Shown piece by piece: positions 63,383-64,000 of a stretch of DNA of 64,000 bases. Source of the stretch: Peptostreptococcus equinus (lineage in GTDB: Bacteria; Bacillota; Clostridia; Peptostreptococcales; Peptostreptococcaceae); the NCBI RefSeq assembly GCF_027125355.1, contig NZ_CP114052.1, positions 124,001 to 188,000 on the forward strand. Direction: 5' to 3'. The position numbers and the translations under genes were made by a program. Each line of letters begins with the position of its first letter. Positions within the stretch are counted from its first letter, which is position 1. Under the pieces are notes generated by a model that saw nothing but the letters and a program-made list of their open reading frames with translations, did not search any database and was not told the origin of the DNA.

Positions 63383-64000
63383 TTGCAGAATATTAAAATA
63401 AGGAACTTAATAATAGAATCCGTTAAAGAATTGGAATGTATTAGTCCTACACCAAGATTAGATGTTGAGATATTGTTATGCCACGTATTGAAAATAGATA
63501 AAATAAAATTGATGACATCATATGAATCATATATAGAAGAAAAAGATTTAAAAGAGTTTAAAAATTATATGGAAAAAAGAAAAAAATCAATGCCTATAGC
63601 CTATATTATTAATAAAAAGGAATTTATGGGCTATGATTTTTATGTAGATGAAAATGTATTGATACCTAGGCCAGATACAGAATTAATAGTAGAAAAATTA
63701 TATAATAAAATTAAAGTCGTAAAAAAAGATATTTCTAATGGCATTACTAATAGACATAATAATTTGAAAATATTAGATATGTGTACAGGTTCAGGAGCGA
63801 TAATAGTCAGTGTTAAAAAACTTATACAAGAAAATGAAGTTGATATAAATGCTGAATTTTATGGTGTAGATTTGTCAAAAGAAGCTCTGAATATATGCAA
63901 AAAAAATATTAAAGAGCTATGTGTAGAACCTATAGAATTGATAAATTCAGATCTATTTGCCAGTTCTAAATTTGAAGAGTTAATTGATAGTTTGGATATT
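63383..64000 (+). CDS. prmC: Peptide chain release factor N5-glutamine methyltransferase (3' part missing)
   Basis: PrmC/HemK methylates the GGQ glutamine of release factors RF1 and RF2. 206 codons are present. VLIPRPDTELIVEKL is the linker motif joining the N-terminal helical and catalytic domains, and LDMCTGSGAIIVSV is SAM motif I. The NPPY motif lies past the window edge. TTG start with GGTGGTG five bases upstream. A TATAAT is at 63330-63335 without a clear -35. In related genomes prmC follows rpmE closely; here the glp and azl genes intervene. Confidence 0.93.
   Translation, partial: MQNIKIRNLIIESVKELECISPTPRLDVEILLCHVLKIDKIKLMTSYESYIEEKDLKEFKNYMEKRKKSMPIAYIINKKEFMGYDFYVDENVLIPRPDTELIVEKLYNKIKVVKKDISNGITNRHNNLKILDMCTGSGAIIVSVKKLIQENEVDINAEFYGVDLSKEALNICKKNIKELCVEPIELINSDLFASSKFEELIDSLDI

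Overview
The window comes from a low-GC, anaerobic Firmicute. The 16S genes and gene content fit the Peptostreptococcaceae, most likely Peptostreptococcus or a close relative; this is a judgement from sequence recall, not a search. Coding is dense and mostly on the + strand. Most genes have strong GGAGG-type ribosome binding sites, several use TTG or GTG starts, and intrinsic terminators are frequent.

Layout. (1) 1-585: the start of an aspartate aminotransferase-like gene on the - strand, running off the left edge. (2) 847-11697: two complete rRNA operons in tandem, with two promoters ahead of the first copy only. The order is 16S, tRNA-Ala, 23S, 5S, five tRNAs (Leu, Met/Ile2, Trp, Ile, Phe), 16S, 23S, 5S, terminator. 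(3) 11.8-18.7 kb: a DegV lipid-binding protein, then yaaO-like decarboxylase, tmk, holB, ricT, trmN6, rsmI. (4) 19.1-24.9 kb: pncB with an Lrp-type regulator, a methionine T-box with metG and tatD, and a HAD phosphatase. (5) 25.1-30.4 kb: an orphan agr-like two-component system, proC, a DUF1275 membrane protein, hemolysin III and a DUF1836 protein. (6) 30.5-50.9 kb: rnmV, rsmA, an unknown membrane protein, murC, purR, a pentapeptide-repeat protein, a C39-like protease, glmU, prs, an Mpv17-like protein, pilT with a prepilin peptidase, pth, mfd, a PrsA-type foldase, a MurJ/SpoVB-like flippase and mazG (yabN type). (7) 51.2-55.6 kb: hup, rqcP, ppx, galU, a 35-residue membrane protein, rho, rpmE. 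(8) 55.8-62.0 kb: a complete glycerol module (glpP, glpF, glpK, a GlpA-like dehydrogenase, a second flavoprotein, a DUF1667 protein). (9) 62.2-64 kb: azlCD on the - strand and the start of prmC.

How it fits together. The backbone matches the conserved origin-proximal block of Bacillus and Clostridium (yaaO-tmk-holB-yaaT-yabB-yabC; metG-tatD-rnmV-ksgA; purR-glmU-prs-pth-mfd-yabM-yabN-yabO; rho-rpmE-prmC). The sporulation genes normally embedded in that block are absent, which suits a non-sporulating lineage. Many products act on RNA and translation: rRNA, tRNA, RNase M5, RsmA, RsmI, TrmN6, Pth, RqcP, L31, MetG. Others supply cell-wall precursors (glmU, murC, galU, flippase), genome maintenance (mfd, holB, hup) and glycerol catabolism.

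The regulatory DNA is the most informative non-coding material. It includes a Met T-box, a PurBox-like inverted repeat on the purR promoter, a cre-like site on the glpF promoter with two GlpP-type leader terminators, a 21-bp-spaced direct repeat ahead of the agr-like system, a 19-bp inverted repeat at the azlC promoter, and a terminator directly in front of the mazG ribosome binding site.
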